Source: Lophius americanus
Taxonomy: Eukaryota > Chordata > Actinopteri > Lophiiformes > Lophiidae
Length of the DNA stretch: 64,000 nt
NCBI GenBank assembly: GCA_037951165.1
Contig: JBBDHG010000063.1
Coordinates: 2,170,001 to 2,234,000, forward strand
Direction of reading: 5' to 3'
The number at the start of each line of letters is the position of its first letter. The first letter of the stretch is position 1. Both the position numbers and the translations under genes were made by a program. A model generated the notes under the pieces. That model saw nothing but the letters and a program-made list of their open reading frames with translations. It was not told the DNA's origin and searched no databases. Below are positions 44,456-58,355 of this stretch, in pieces.

Positions 44456-45064
44456 GTGAGTGCCAAAATCATTTGAGACAAACATTATTAATGACGCTGC
44501 TTTTGTTTATATTTCTCTGCATATACCATAATACACAGGAACAACAATATGAAAATAGCGCAATCATTTTTAATTATTGCTTTTTAATTATAAGGTCAAT
44601 GCAACTCCTCCTCCCTTCCTTTCTCGCCTTCCTACCCACTCAGTATATAAGAAAATGTTTGCAATAAGATTCTCAGTCTATTTAATGTTTTTTACTTTGT
44701 TAATTAAAAAAAAAAAACCCAAAGATTTATATCATTAATAGCATCAAGCGACAATACTTGGAACTGCCGCCTTCTATTATCCAGTAGAGCCTGACTTAAT
44801 GGTCTGTTCATGATTGGACTCTGCATTGAATCTCCTCAATCTCAATCAGCTCCAACATTTTTGAACCAGAAAATGCATTTACATCTCCTGCGGGTCTATG
44901 CACTCTCATAACCTCTCATTATTGTTGTGCTGGTGTTTGAAGAGCTTTATTTTTTTAGGGAGACATAAATGTATACAGAGTTTACAAAGCTACACTAATG
45001 AAGATCATCTTCGATGCAATGTTACTGTGTGCGTGTCTGTGCCTCAAGGCTAGAGATGATTTCC

Positions 45065-45430
45065 TCCCTGATGCACATCTGATCGGCCATAACATTATAA
45101 CCACTTATGGTTGGTGATGTCTGACTAATATTGATTAACTTGTTACAATAGCACCCGTCTGTTGGTGGGATATGTTCAACAATGTTTTGTTCTGAAGTTG
45201 ATGGAAAAGTGGGCAAGGATACGATCAACTTTGGTAGGGCCAAAATTGTAATGGCCCGAAGACTCGATCAGAGCATTTCCACAACTGCAGGTCTCATAGT
45301 GTATTACCAGTCTATAGTGGTTCAAAATGGTCTAAGGTAGGACAACTGGTGAACCAGTGGCAGTGTGATGGGTGCCAAAGGGGGAATGAAGGCCATCTCG
45401 TGTTGCCTGATCTCAAAGAAGCAAGCCTAT
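45065..45430 (+). mobile_element. Tc1/mariner-like element, 5' portion
   Basis: The terminal repeat 'tcggccataacattataacc' is followed by 'gttggtgggatatgttcaac', 'gatggaaaagtgggcaagga', 'gccaaaattgtaatggcccg', 'agagcatttccacaactgca', 'ggtctaaggtaggacaactg' and 'gtgaaccagtggcagtgtga'. These blocks follow the order of a teleost transposase gene that I associate with Tc1/mariner. The catalytic 3' part is missing. Confidence 0.55.
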
Positions 45431-47284
45431 CCTGAATGAAACTCATATCCCTGTAACCATCATGTACTGCAAGGTCTAATCTCCATGGAAACATATAAAA
45501 GCGTGATGGATCCAGATATTTATTTGGATCGGCACCAAACAATTATAGATATCAAAGGCCCAAGTATATAATTGATTTAAATTAATTGATTATTACCTTC
45601 AGAAAATGTAACAAAAAGCCCTAAAATTTCCTCGTAAGGTGAGAATAGATTTGATACAAATTGCATTATCGTTAAAAGCTTTGTCAGGTAATTTGGATGT
45701 CTTGTTCTCTATGGGAATAATAGAATTCGAGTTCCTTTCTGACGGCAATCCAGTGGCCTATATTTTGAAGAATGGTTCTACTGAGACCAGTGAAGATGTG
45801 CCAACGCGGAATCTGAGCTCTGCATGGTTGTTGTGCAGCTATGTTCCTTTGTGCCTGGGTTAATTGTGGCCCAGGAGGAATTTTCTGCCTTCCACACATG
45901 CATATTTCTACTCATACCTTTTTTCTATCTTTTATTGTTGCTCTCTCTTTCTGCCACAAACTCCCCCACACACAGACCTGTTGTTTTCACCTCTTGGCTC
46001 TACTGTGTTCAATTGGACGTGCTGCCAGTGTTGCTTGGTCTGAGACCAGCAGGACCAGCCCTGAGGCATTCTGTAGAAAGCGAGTCACTGGTAGCATCCT
46101 TGCCCCTAAATCATTCATATGTCACCGCATCACACTCTCACAGCAGATACAAATCATTACTTTAATTCCACAGTATGTCTGTACTTAATGAAATAGGGAT
46201 TCAACTGCAAGGTTTTAAAACCCTGTGTGTGATTTCCATCAAGCGGAGCTTTTGACACAATTAAGCTTTTAGTGAAATCGTTCTCCTGAAGCCTTCTTCT
46301 GTCAACCCTCCATTATGATGAATTCGGCAATCAGCCGAGCAGCCTCACTTGAGGCTTGTTGACTCGCACATCATGCATGAGCAACCATTGCTCCGAACAT
46401 TTCACAAGTAAAGTAGAAAACACAAAGCTCGCAATTTGTAACACCAGTAAGGACAGATCAAGGCATCTAGCCCCGAAAACGTTCGGCCCAGCTAACTTAA
46501 TCCCATTCTTCAAATTGAATTACAGCGGCGGAACATACCAAGTTAAGCTAATGCTCTCAGAGCAGCTAAAGCTAACATGAGCTCAGAGCCAGCCACGAGC
46601 CCGCTGTATATATGTATGTATATAAGCTCTATTTTTTGGTTTTAAAACGTAAGAAAAAAATAAGCGTAACAGCCCCAAAACATAGCAAGATTGGAAGATA
46701 GCTTTAGCAGGACGGCTAAAGCTAGTGGGAGTTCAGAACCAGCCACAAGCCCTGACGTCTTTGAACAAAGCCATAACATATAATGGAATGAACAAGTCTT
46801 ACAAAGTTTTATTTTCTTCTAAATGTCCTACAATTGGTTTAAGGAACGCATAGCGGATTGTACATTAATTTAACAGGTCAGTATACATGCACATTACACA
46901 TGGCTGACCTGAGTGTCACTTCCACTGTAATCATTCCAAAAAAAGAGCAATTAAAATACATTACTCGTTATGATTTTTAAACTGCTATGGAAATTTTTTT
47001 TGAATCGGCCAAAATTTGTATCGTTCAGTCAGACCATGAAAATTGTAAACGTTGCACCTCTAATCACAATAGTGAGCGGCCCTCACAGAGTGTCTACTTC
47101 CTTTTCTTGGTGTGCCTTGCTTTATCTGTATGGGCAGGAGGATGGTGGGTCAGATTTGTCTCTTCTCCGGCTTTTCCTCATTGTGTTGTTGAGGAATATT
47201 AGTCATTCAACTCTGGCTCACTGTGTCACTTTGGAAATATTAAAGTAATTTGTTCTCTAAAAAGTGGAAATTAGAGGGGAGCAC

Positions 47285-47560
47285 TGTATCCAGTTTGAGG
47301 AGCTCGCAATTGCATTTCTGCAGTTGCAGTTTGCAGATGATGCTGTTCTGTTAGCTTCATCAGTCTATGATCTTCACCACACCCTAGAGTTTTTGCAGCT
47401 GGGTCTGAAGCAGCTGGCATGAGAGTTAGCAACTTCAAACCCCAGGCCACATTGATTTGGAAGGGGGGGGTTGGGTTGCTGCCTCAAGCAAAGAAATTGA
47501 AGTATCTTGCAGTGTTGCTCAGGTTTGAAGGGAAAATCCAAAAATTCCCTCAAAATCCCA
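47285..47560 (+). mobile_element. LINE reverse-transcriptase catalytic-motif relic
   Basis: 'ttgcagatgatgctgttctg' at 47331 encodes LQFADDAVLLASSVYDLHHT, the FADD catalytic box of a non-LTR reverse transcriptase. Frameshifted GMRV-type and 'ctgcctcaagcaaagaaatt' (LPQAKEIKYL-like) blocks follow in the usual order. This family differs from the three APLTCGAPQG scraps (distinct spacing). It is short, frameshifted and dead. Confidence 0.75.
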
Positions 47561-50500
47561 TCAACTTCTCCTTGAACCACTTCTAAAAGTTAATAAAAAT
47601 CTGTCTACACCATTTTGTGATATCTTGTACACAAAGAGAGGAGAAAAACTAGGCTGATCACATCACCTCCACACCGCCTGGTTGGTGAAGTTAACTATTT
47701 TCAGAAGTTGGTTCATACAGCGTATTTTGTCACCCCAAAGGACCTAAAATTGTTAGTGACAGTGAAAATGCTGTTTATTGACATAAATACCTGTTGAACA
47801 TACGCTGCACAGGCGGCGAGTACTTTGAAGATTTAGTTCACACTCCAGTGGAGGATGATTTCTACACCATGGTGGTGATTGTCATTATAAATTAATTATC
47901 TTCATTGTTCAACGGATGGTTTCACTTTTTATTTTACATGAATAAAACAAGATATTATTTTCCAATACTAAGCCAAGCGTAAGAATCCAGTGGCTGAACA
48001 TATTCAACAGACCATAGTTATGAAATATGCAGACATGAAGAAAAATGTCACTTCAGCTGCTTATTATCGTGCCAGTGTCACCTTATGTCTAACCTTCTTG
48101 CACTTTGTAGCAGAAACTCAGACAACAGGGCTGAAGCACTTAAAACGCTGTTATTTCTCATACCAGTATCCTACGCTTCATTCCCCATGATCGTCCTCCA
48201 TCCTCCACACTGTTCCTGTAACCCCGCCCCCACTAGTCCATCCCCAGACTGCACTCCCATCACCATCCCCCATCATTCCCCACTGACCAGTTCTGCTGCA
48301 TGCACCCATATATCCATACATGCATAATTGCATTCATAAGTATGCAAAGACACAAGTGTGGACCAACGTATGTATGTGTAAACACACAAAAATATATATA
48401 AATGAATGCATGCCAATGAACTATGAGCGTTTTCCATTGAGTTAATTGAAAAATTGTATCTGCATGTTGCAGAATACAAACTATGTGCATACTTTACTGG
48501 TTGTAATGGCTGGTCAATTCCGTATAATGTGAAATCATTATTGTTGTTTTTTAGCTTAAAATAAATTATAATTAATAATGAATTAATCAATATTCTCTTT
48601 TTTTTTTAGTTGTGATGCACTCAGTTAGTTAAAGGATAAATAAAATAAAATAAAATATATGGTAGAGCAAAATACAGTTAAAGTAAAACAATATGCTTTA
48701 AAAAACCAGCATATCAAGCATAATTCAATTTCCGGCTCTTGTTATTCTCATGTGACGTTAGGGGGCACCGTACTTTTTAGAGGTGTAAATGAGCAGTTCC
48801 ATCACGATAAGGTATTATGTAGATTCTTTTTTTTCAGTCACATTTCTGCCAAGTCGCCATTTAAGCCGGATTGGAGAAGCCTATCACCCAGTTTCCATCC
48901 ATGTGTTTTACCTTCAAAGATGAGCATGTCTGCTTAGCTTTCTTCTTCTTCCCTAGTTGTGATAACAATCCATTTCATCCCTGTTCATGAATTTAACATG
49001 TATACCTGCAGGGAAGCGTTCCACATCGCAACAAAGAGCTCAATATTCTTTTTGTTTGCCTCTGTGTTGCAGTGTCAGCATGAGCCTCCTTGCTTTGTTG
49101 TTTTTTTTTTCTTATAAATACTTCAGAGGCAAACTCACTTTTTGAAAAAAAAAACAATTGAACTTACAGTTAAACCACACTCGTAAATCTGTTGGGTGGT
49201 TATATTTTATTCACAGTGGTGTATCTTTTAAATGTTGTAGGTAGTTTGAACAAGTAATCCAAAAGATTTTTTGGTGTTTAGTAATTTTGATGCTTTTAAT
49301 ATTTCTTTGTTCTTGAGAGGAGATCTTGTCATGCCAACTGAAAGTTCCTGGTGGTCACAGATTCCATCCTGCTCTAAGTATCTTTAAGGTTAATCACACA
49401 ATAGACTTAACGCAGGAGAGAAACTCAGCCTCAGGAAGCATATATAAAGTTTGTTTGGTTGTGATTCAGAGCTATTTAAGAGAGTCAGGCAGAGCTGACA
49501 GGTAAAGACTCAGAGTAACTGGGTCACCAGGTTTTTTTTAACCTGGTACACAAACGTACAGACAAGGGAGGGAGGACTGAGGGAATGAGAGAGGACAGCC
49601 CCTCAAGGGACTGGCACAATAACAGTTGGTATAGATACTGTACAATGACATATGATTGAGAATGACCTCACATCAAGGCTGTTGTTTACATGGAATATTG
49701 AGTAATTACCACACACAATGGCTGTTAGTGATCTTTTATTAATTCTATCCCACAACTGTAGTAAAATCCAATCACATTTTAGTTATATGAAAATACAAGT
49801 GATTTATTGGCCCTTTTGGGTTTCTATAATATACTTGTATATTACTATACTTGTATGAAATCTTCAGTGAAGGATCTACGGCTGCGTCTATATGTTCACT
49901 CTCAGTGAATTACGTTCAGTGATGGATCTGTGGATGATTTTTCAAATTTGTTTTATTGTTGGTTTGGCTGTTACATTTTTGCTGTGATTTTGACAAATTA
50001 CGTCCTTCAAATTTGTCTGCCTCCCATTTTTCATCGGATCTAAAAAAAATGGTGTCTGAATTTGCCACTGAAGTTAAATCACATTTGAAATTGAAGCTGA
50101 AGTGACTCATGTTCTATTTCTTCAGCGTTTTTCAGTCCATTGTGAAAACAAATACATGATTTATTTCAGATCATTCTTGAAAAACGTCCATATGTAGGCT
50201 TAGATCAGATACATAAATTATTTCACTCAGGAAAGACAAGTGAATCAAGGGTGTTTATTCAACTATGTGCATAATTAGAAATGAAAAGTATTTGGAAATG
50301 AGCAATCTTTTCTGAGCTGCAGCAGAATATAGACCCCCCCATGAGTCTGGACACTAGAGGTGGTGGTAGAGGACCTCCCAGACATGAAACTAGAGGGCTA
50401 TGAAACCTAAGGATCTGCCTGAGGTGGAGGAATGGGAGGAGTAGAAGGATGTGCACACTAGCAGCGAGAGGAATGGGTAGAAAGGAGAATCATTTTAAAA

Positions 50501-51399
50501 CTGGCTCTGTGATTGGTTTGCAAGAGGGTACAGGTGATAGCCCTGGGTGAGAGTGAGAAGCTGACCCAACTGATGTCAGCTGAGAAGGAACAAGAGACGA
50601 ATGACAGCTAGGACAAAGCAGAGAAGCGCTGCTGTGATGTCTAGTCTTCCTGACTTAAGTTTCGCTATATCTCCAGAGTTCGAACAGCGGGATTGAAATT
50701 CGTGTTACATGTTTCTTATACGCATGTTCTGAGTGCAGATGTCATCAGCCAGAACTAGAAGTATTGGAAGGGGAAATGACACCAGATGACATCATAATGA
50801 AAATAAGTCAGGCGTCAGAACTATGGAAGTCATTCATGACATAAATATCAGATCCAAGATGATGAAAATATGGTATTTCTGTTTCATTCTGTTTTTTTCA
50901 TGCAGGTAAGGCAAATATAAACAGTAGACAGCATTATTGTGGTTAGCTAAAATGATCATGATCAGGTAATTATGTATTAGTTGTGGCAGACCCACATCAG
51001 GTTTACGGTTATGATGATATTTTGTTGTTTTTTTGCTTATGTGTTGATCATCTGTCCTTTCTTATTACAAATTAGAACAAGGATTGTCAGGCTAGTCATG
51101 CACTGTAATTCCTTCTATTACCTGCATCTTCTCTTCTCTTCTCATCTCATCTCATCTCTGTAAGGTCAGCATTGAACATAAACTAAATCCTGACTTCACA
51201 GTCTTTGCTGACTAGAACCCACTTCTACACAGAAATATTTATGCCTCTGTTTTCATTGCTCTGGCAGGCATGTCCTCTCCTACCTTTGTGGTCACTAAAT
51301 CCATGGTTGTTAATAATAATATTTCTGTAATAGGGGAAACTCTTTCCCTTACTGGAATTTAATGTGCTTGAGAATGTAGGCAAGTATTGAAGTAACATG

Positions 51400-51472
51400 T
51401 ATTTGAGATTTGATCCAAATGTAAAGTGCATTATAAATTAAATGTATTATTATTATTATTATTATTATTGAC
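51400..51472 (-). repeat. (ATA)n-headed dispersed repeat, inverted copy
   Basis: Reads 'gagatttgatccaaatgtaa', 'agtgcattataaattaaatg' and (TATTAT)n on the + strand: the reverse complement of the 261/57562 head. Confidence 0.8.
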
Positions 51473-52329
51473 GATTAATCCATCATATTTTCATCCTTGC
51501 CATGATATGATCATAATAACTAATAGATATAAATAAACAATTTTCATTAACAATCATGTGTTCATATTTGGCTTGTTAGCACTCCTTGATTAAGTGAAAC
51601 CGCCTGCACCTGTACCATTCCAGCCATTTATCAGTCACACAACTCCCAGCCAGTCGTCGAACACCCCTCAGTATCTGTCAAATCATCCTGTCATATCATC
51701 ACAATATTGGACAAATGTAACCGCACAGATTTCCTCGTGTTTTGTAGGCCTGGAAACACTCAGCGTTCTGTTTTGTGTCATAAACTTTGTGAGATAAGAG
51801 AGGCCTATCATCTTGTTTTGTGTTTTATCTTATCGGTGCTGAAATCACGTCTCAGTTGGTGAGCATCCATTTTCCCCCACAGTCTTTGCCTCTGCTTGTC
51901 AGTGTGAAGGGATGTTTTTGACAGCGGGTAAGTGAAGGGTTTTTTTCATGCTGTGGAAAACAAAGAGGATAGGATAAACACAAGTGAAGTTAGAGTGGTT
52001 GAAAGTAGTGGAAAGAAACGATTCTGACCTGCAGAACGTTTGTTTGTTTTCCTATCAAGTTCTCTGTAATCTCCATGGCTGTTGACAACTGTACACAGCA
52101 TTGAAAGGATTATTCATTTATCTCTCCACACAATGAGGCATGTGTTCCAATGGGACTGGGGACAGTTTTATTTTTTCTGCTAACTCAGTCACTTGCAGTA
52201 CACATAAACTTGATAGTGCCTTAAGTAGTCTACCAGTTTTAACAGTCAGGATAAAGCAAACGTTTGTGGAAATACACAAACTGAAAGTCTGTTTTTTCTA
52301 ATATGTTATCTGCATATTTGATCTTTTTT

Positions 52330-52480
52330 CATTTAACTACCAGGCTCTGAAAGTCAGTATTTTTAGTGAGAATATTAGGTCCAAATCGGGCTTCTATTAA
52401 ATTCGGCTCATATGGTTGTTCAAAGAGGAATAAACAGTGTTTTACACAGATCACTTCTCTGGATAGCTGGGCTTAAAAAA
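52330..52480 (+). repeat. Unnamed dispersed repeat 'R1', possible copy 5
   Basis: 'attaggtccaaatcgggctt' then 'ttcggctcatatggttgttc' and 'aaagaggaataaaca' loosely parallels 11942-11975. Weak. Confidence 0.3.
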
Positions 52481-53932
52481 TAATGTGATGGAAATAATAG
52501 TACAGTACTGGAAAAAAAAAAGAAAACATATAAATAACTCTCAAATCATCAATAACAAACTCAATATAGGGCAGTAGATACACCAGCATTTCCTTCTGAT
52601 AACATATTATCATTTCAACGTTGCTCTTATTTTATTAATAGAAACTCACTTATCATTGTTTCTTTGGTCAGGTTGTCAGTCAGTTATATTTGAAATGCTT
52701 TAGCACTATATATAGCATGATGAAGAGGAAATTAGACGGTGGGTTGTGTGTTCCGGCTGAGTGAGCTGATAAGGTGCTCAGCCCATCCAAAATGCTGAAA
52801 ACTTCCAGTTTTCTCCTACTACAACTATCTGATAAATGACTTTGTGATGTTGATGCACCCCTTCAAATTACGACATCCATGCAGTGTTCAATTTCATGTT
52901 TACTCTGTCTTTTTGTAAATGTTTTAAATAAGACATTGCTTTCTGTCCTCAAGTCTTTGTCATATTTAGTCAGCAATGTCTTATATATATAATAGTAAAT
53001 TTTTGGTCAACTTAAAGTTTCATTATTTTATTCTTATTTTACTTACAGAACACTGTATTAGTGCTTTAATCAACAACGATTTTTATTTAAGTCTTTTCTA
53101 AGATGTGAAGTTATTATTATAATTTCAGGCAATCTATTCAATGCATGCACTGTATGGATCTTTATCGTTCAACAGAACAGCTTCGATGATTAAATATGCA
53201 ACTTTGTAGGAACTGTCTGGTTTGATGATTTTAATTGAAGGAATGCATCCCGACAGCGAACATGCTCTGATTTTCGTATTTATTTTAAATCACGTCCACC
53301 TCCAATAGTGGTGGATACTGCGATACTGAACATTGATTAAGCCTCAGTTTGTATTTGCTTGGGAAAAGAAAATACTACCTTTGCCCCATTTGTTTCTTAC
53401 ATCTTTCCTTATATTATGTCTGGAGAATGGTGTTGTCACTGTTCTGTCTGAATGACAAGATAGCCTGACCTCGTCGATTGGCTCTGACATTTTAAGCATA
53501 TGATAATCCTGCTTCATCGGAATGGCAAGAATCTAGGATTAAACTCACACCTCAGTGTGCCATGAGTTTCTCTGTTATAACAGATCAGTCTGTAATAAAC
53601 TCAATTCTAAGAAGGACAACTGAGATTCTACGAGTTAATTCCTTTTCCTCAAATGGCCAGAAGACAAGATTTTTCTTCATCAGTGATTAATGATGCTGGT
53701 GTCATTTCATCATCATTTTATCTTAGTTATGGGAAATAAGGTTTAACTATTCAATTCTCAAGGAACAAGTAATGTGTCAGTGGCAAATGTCCCAATGTTT
53801 GGTGCAATTGTTGCAATGTTTAGCTTTAACACAGGTTTAGGGGTGCTGTAATATTGCCCTCTCTCTTTCTTTTGTACTGTCAGTTACTTTCTCACGCAAT
53901 GTATTCTCAGGTAATGAGGGATTTAATGTGAA

Positions 53933-53985
53933 CAGGGTTGGGTACCAGTTGGGTAGCACTGATACCCAACTGGTACCCAACCCTG
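53933..53985. repeat. Perfect 23-bp-arm hairpin
   Basis: 53933-53955 is the exact reverse complement of 53963-53985 with a 7-base loop (gcactga). This is the longest perfect fold-back seen in the window. It is followed by 'cagctgtagcctgtagctgt', a small tandem. Confidence 0.97.
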
Positions 53986-54293
53986 CAGCTGTAGCCTGTA
54001 GCTGTAGCTATCATAGAATTTTCGGATTTTGTAAAAGGTGACTGAATCCTCATTAGGCATGGTTTTTGGAGATTATACCATGTCAATATTTGTGATGAAA
54101 TAACCTGACAGTCTAGAGTAAGCTACACAGAGCATATCAGAGCATTGTAAGGTTCCTGAACATCCAAATAGTTTTACCCTCTAGCACAACTGGGTATAAA
54201 TAAGCTTCCATTTAAACCCTTATGACAGTGACTACAGTGTCTCCCAGAATTAGAGTCAATGCAAGCTGGCATCAGTTATTTGACAAAAGCTAT

Positions 54294-54815
54294 TAGGGCT
54301 GAAATGATTCCTTGAATAACCTGAGTAACTAATGAAAAAAAATGTCTCCTTACATCCACGCCCCTAAACACCGCAAACAAATGGTTGTCAAATAAATACG
54401 GAAAAGATACCCACAATGGTGCCTCAATCAACGAGGAAAAGCCTAAACCGTCCCATACTGTCCGACGGTAGCCTGCCAACCGATGACATGCTTTGTCCAC
54501 CAGTCCATGCTTTGCTAGCAACTCTTCGCGAACGGGATCTACTCATGTCCTCTCACTTCAACTTATTGTGCTCCACTAGACCGGCAGCGCACAGAAGATG
54601 CATGTCACTCGGTGAAGGGAAGTAACAGGGGGGAAAATCTTTGAGTATGAACAGAGGCTAACTCTGCCTCGAATTTTGAGAGGTTTAGAAGTCAGACAAA
54701 GAATGACAGACTGAGATAGTGCCTCGGGGGTTGGTCATATGCATGCACTATTTTTTATTCGATTCCTTGATTAATCAGTAAAATAATGGATAAAATACTC
54801 GATTACTACACCCTA
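54294..54815. mobile_element. hAT-like non-autonomous element, ~520 bp
   Basis: The left end 'tagggctgaaatgattcctt' and the right end (reverse complement 'tagggtgtagtaatcgagta', with 'gattaatcaaggaatcgaat' further in) form imperfect inverted ends; the 'gattccttga' word is shared in inverted and direct form. The less AT-rich interior carries frames on both strands (54276-54521 -, 54416-54625 +) without recognisable transposase motifs. Possible TAT target duplication ('tat|tagggct' and 'accctata|t'). Confidence 0.45.
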
Positions 54816-56319
54816 TATCTATTTCCCATCCACTAGTGTGCGCGTGTGTTGTGTACACAGCTGTATGTTTGCTTGCTTGGTTACTGGCCCTAATGGCCTA
54901 CTGCCCCGTATCTGTGTGCCTTAAAGCCGGCGTGCCCAAAGTGATCATTAAGAAGCCTGCAATTGAGCTATTATCTCAGATTAGTGTGCAGTGCTAAGCA
55001 AAGATGCTGAGGGAGATTGAGGATGAGCCAGAGAGAGAGAGAGGGGATTAACATGGGGGTATAAAACATCCATCAGCCACAACCCATGGCCCCAATTGTC
55101 ATGTATTTATACCATGTTTCAACGGATTTCTTCAGTGTTCATCTGCTAATGCAGAGAATTTGTTTTCATCATTGTAAATATAAAACATCCCAGAAATTCT
55201 GCTTGATATGCATAGGAACAGGCAGATATTTCTTAGGGGACTCTTTGGAAAAGGTGTATCTACATATGAGAGATATTGGGGCTCATTCGAAAAATATTTT
55301 CCAAACTATTTTCTTAAATTTGTTCTTAAGAAGATTCCTAAGAGAAAGTATTCGTCAGATTCATGAATCCTTATCATACCGCCAAATTGCTCGCACCTAT
55401 GTATCTTCTTATCTTAAGTTGGTGAATCCCATGCAGGCACATAAGCTTGAAGGTCATGCCTGTTATCCTAATTAGCATTAGGACAACGCCCAGCCAATTC
55501 CCATAAAAAAACATCAGACTGCAGGACCGTGTGCAAAAACAATATGAAAACCACAGAAATAACGGAAAAGAAAAATAATAAATACCAGAGAAAGCGTTGA
55601 GACAGTGTATAACTGTACTCCAAACCTTAAAAAAAAAAAAAAGTACCTCTGCAGTTCAGATATTGCTGCAGGACGTGAAAAGCAAACGGGCCGTCGTATT
55701 TAGAAGTCTCAGTAGCAGAAAAAAAATAACACCAAAAAAGATGCAAAAGATGATATTACATGTTTGATGAACGCTTAACCCAAATCTGAAGTTAATAGGC
55801 ATCTCGCTTAAAATAGGAGAGAGATGCTAACCAGTGTTGGGGAACAGGCCTCCCTACAATTATCAGAGTTGGGCCAGCACATATGGGATCACATTATAAG
55901 CAGTTATGGATAATGAATGAATGATTCTAGCTGATACAACAACCCTCTGAGGCCCAATGTCTGTTTCATTTAAGTATTTGAGTCATTGGAATGTTGATAT
56001 AAAAAATAACACCATGACTTAACCAGACTGTGTTGTAAACACAGTAATCATCTGCATGGTTGTAGCACTTGATTGTAGCCTTGAACTATTACCAAGACTT
56101 CATTGGACCTCCAACATGAAAGATTTTTGATGCAATATTTTGTGTCAAGTGCTTCTTTTTTATTATTATTATTTTTAGCTGCACAATAAACTCTGAAATA
56201 AATATCAAGTGAGAAATTTACGTTACAAACACCAAGCTTTCAATTAAATCAGATATTAACAGCAGCTGAGTTGTTATAAAATTACAATTAATAGAAGAGT
56301 CTGTATATGTATGACATTT

Positions 56320-56347
56320 TTTGTTTGTTTGTTTGTTTGTTTGTTTG
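56320..56347 (+). repeat. (TTTG)7 microsatellite
   Basis: Seven tandem TTTG units, uninterrupted. Confidence 0.97.
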
Positions 56348-57461
56348 GAACCATGTTCTATGAACATGTTAAAGTGAATGCTACCAGTCATAGCTTCAGT
56401 TTTTGTAAAAATACTTCAGCGGTGACAGTGAAATAAACCCAGGTTAGCTTGAAAATCAGAAAGGCACATGTTGGATGTTAGAGCTCTGTGAACCCAGTCA
56501 TGGGGCCATGACTGGCCCTGGATGGGCATCCAAGCAGACAACACCTTTCATCAGGAATCATTGTCAAAAAAAAAACAACCCAGGAGAGAGAGTGTTGGCG
56601 CACATTGCAGGAACTGTTGTCCCGAGAAACTTGTGATAAATGTAAAATGACACATGACTCAACAGACGTGTTTGTGAATCTTCGCTGGCAGCCAGGTATG
56701 CTGGTACAGCTGAGTTAGACTCACTTTAGTTTTATGTGTCTGTTGGTGTAAGAGCACACAGGCTCATCACAGACCTACAGCAGGCATTGTGCCACCCTGA
56801 AATCAAGCCAACGTAACAGAGGGCGTAAGCTGGGAATATGGCAGCAAAATGAAATAATGAGTAAATGGCTGTGACACAGCAACCAAAGCGGCAAGTCACT
56901 TTCTTTTTAATGGTGATTCAGTGAAGCTGGATGAAATATGAGTGTCACCTCAACTCACAGATGCCGAAACATCCTCTTGCCCAGGTATACACAGTGACTC
57001 ATTACATCTTCACCATTACAGTGTTAATGCTTTGCATGTAAGCTATCTCTGCCTTCAAATCCTTCCACCTACCGACATGTCTCCAGCATCATTGCAGCCA
57101 TAAGCCCCATTATGCCTAGATGGAGATTAGCTTTAGCAAAAGCATTTTCTCTAAAGGGCATAAATACAAATGAAAAAGAGAGCGTGAAAAGGTGGTCAGC
57201 TAGAGGATTTTATAGTTAGACAAAGTGATTTATATTATCATCTACAACATAAAGTTAGTGTCACAACTACTTATCTATCTCTATCAGCATTTAATAAGTG
57301 ATAATTATAATTTTGATTAATCGATTAATCCATGTATTTGCCATCAGGAGTTATTATGTGATTCCCCACATTTACTTATTTCAATCAGGAGAGACACCGA
57401 GTTAAAGTAGATTGTGGTTGAAGGGGTAACTGAACTGAGAAGCAACAATTCCCCATTGGAG

Positions 57462-57860
57462 GCTGGTTACTAGTGGTGGTGGGGGCTGAAGATGCTGCTG
57501 AGACTAATGAATGATTCAGTTGATAGATCTGCAAAGACGGGGCGGAGATTGGGTGGTGGAAATATAATAATAATAATAATAATAATACATTTAATTTATA
57601 ATGCACTTTACATTTGGATCAAATCTCAAAGTGCTACAAAGCAAAAGCAGATAAAAGCATCAATAAAAAATAAAATAATAACTATATAAAAACATGACCA
57701 AAAGCATTAATGATTAAATTAAATTAAATTAAATTAAATCATGCATACCAGCAGTATTAAGAGGCTAGATAAATGGAGAGAGATACAGGTATATAAAAAG
57801 ATTAGATGAGGGCAGCTGATGAGAACAGCTGATCTCCATTTATACCCCAGGCTGTGGGAC
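57462..57860 (+). repeat. Repeat 'R2' interrupted by an (ATA)n-headed element
   Basis: 57465-57555 matches the R2 repeat at 13390-13480. Its continuation 'cataccagcagtattaagag' resumes at 57744. Between the halves sits an (ATA)n-headed element (57562-57700) ending in an (AATTA)n tail (57714-57739). The inserted element is therefore younger than R2, and its boundaries can be read from the uninterrupted intron copy. Confidence 0.75.
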
Positions 57861-57999
57861 GGCTCTAGTACCTTTCATGTCTACGCGTGCAAAATGGGAA
57901 ATGTGAACTGTGGCCCGAGTGCGCAAGGTTATAGTCTACTTGACAGAAACTATGCTAGATCTTCATTTGTCAGAAAGATTTCTTGAAAATTTGTTAATG

Positions 58000-58110
58000 T
58001 TTTTTTTTTTTTCAAAATTGCATTAACTTGGGTCATGGAAGAGTTGAAATAGTTTTTATGCGGATCTGGATACAGACGTGAATTCTGGATCATTCGGTCT
58101 TTGTTACAAA
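58000..58110 (-). repeat. 'cgccttggtggagg' family, central fragment
   Basis: 'gcattaacttgggtcatgga', 'atgcggatctggatacagac' and 'attctggatcattcggtctt' resemble the interior of the family at 41640-42135. Short, assignment tentative, orientation uncertain. Confidence 0.4.
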
Positions 58111-58124
58111 CATTGTGAGATTGG

Positions 58125-58355
58125 GCCTTTTGTTATATAAGGCCAGCCTAAGTTCAGTGGGCAACGCAGTCGTCCCTCAACCAGGTGACCAGGTGACCTC
58201 AGCTCCCCGGCCGTTTCACAGGGGCCTCCCGCTGCTCCGTCAGAGATGGGTTAAATGCAGAGATAAATTTTGCGACGTTGTACTGTTTTTATTTACTGTA
58301 TGTACGTACTCACATGTGATAAATATAGGAAAGATTATTATTATTATTATTATTA
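58125..58355 (+). repeat. Retroposon with (ATT)n tail
   Basis: 'agagatgggttaaatgcaga', 'gataaattttgcgacgttgt' then a spacer and (ATT)n at 58331-58355. Matches the block at 22700-22760. A 9-bp direct repeat 'ccaggtgac' occurs at about 58181 and 58190. Confidence 0.6.

Noticed and set aside
55086..55475. 129-residue ORF
   Set aside because: Hydrophobic and Lys/Arg mixture without motif order, inside lrp8 intron 2; probably chance.
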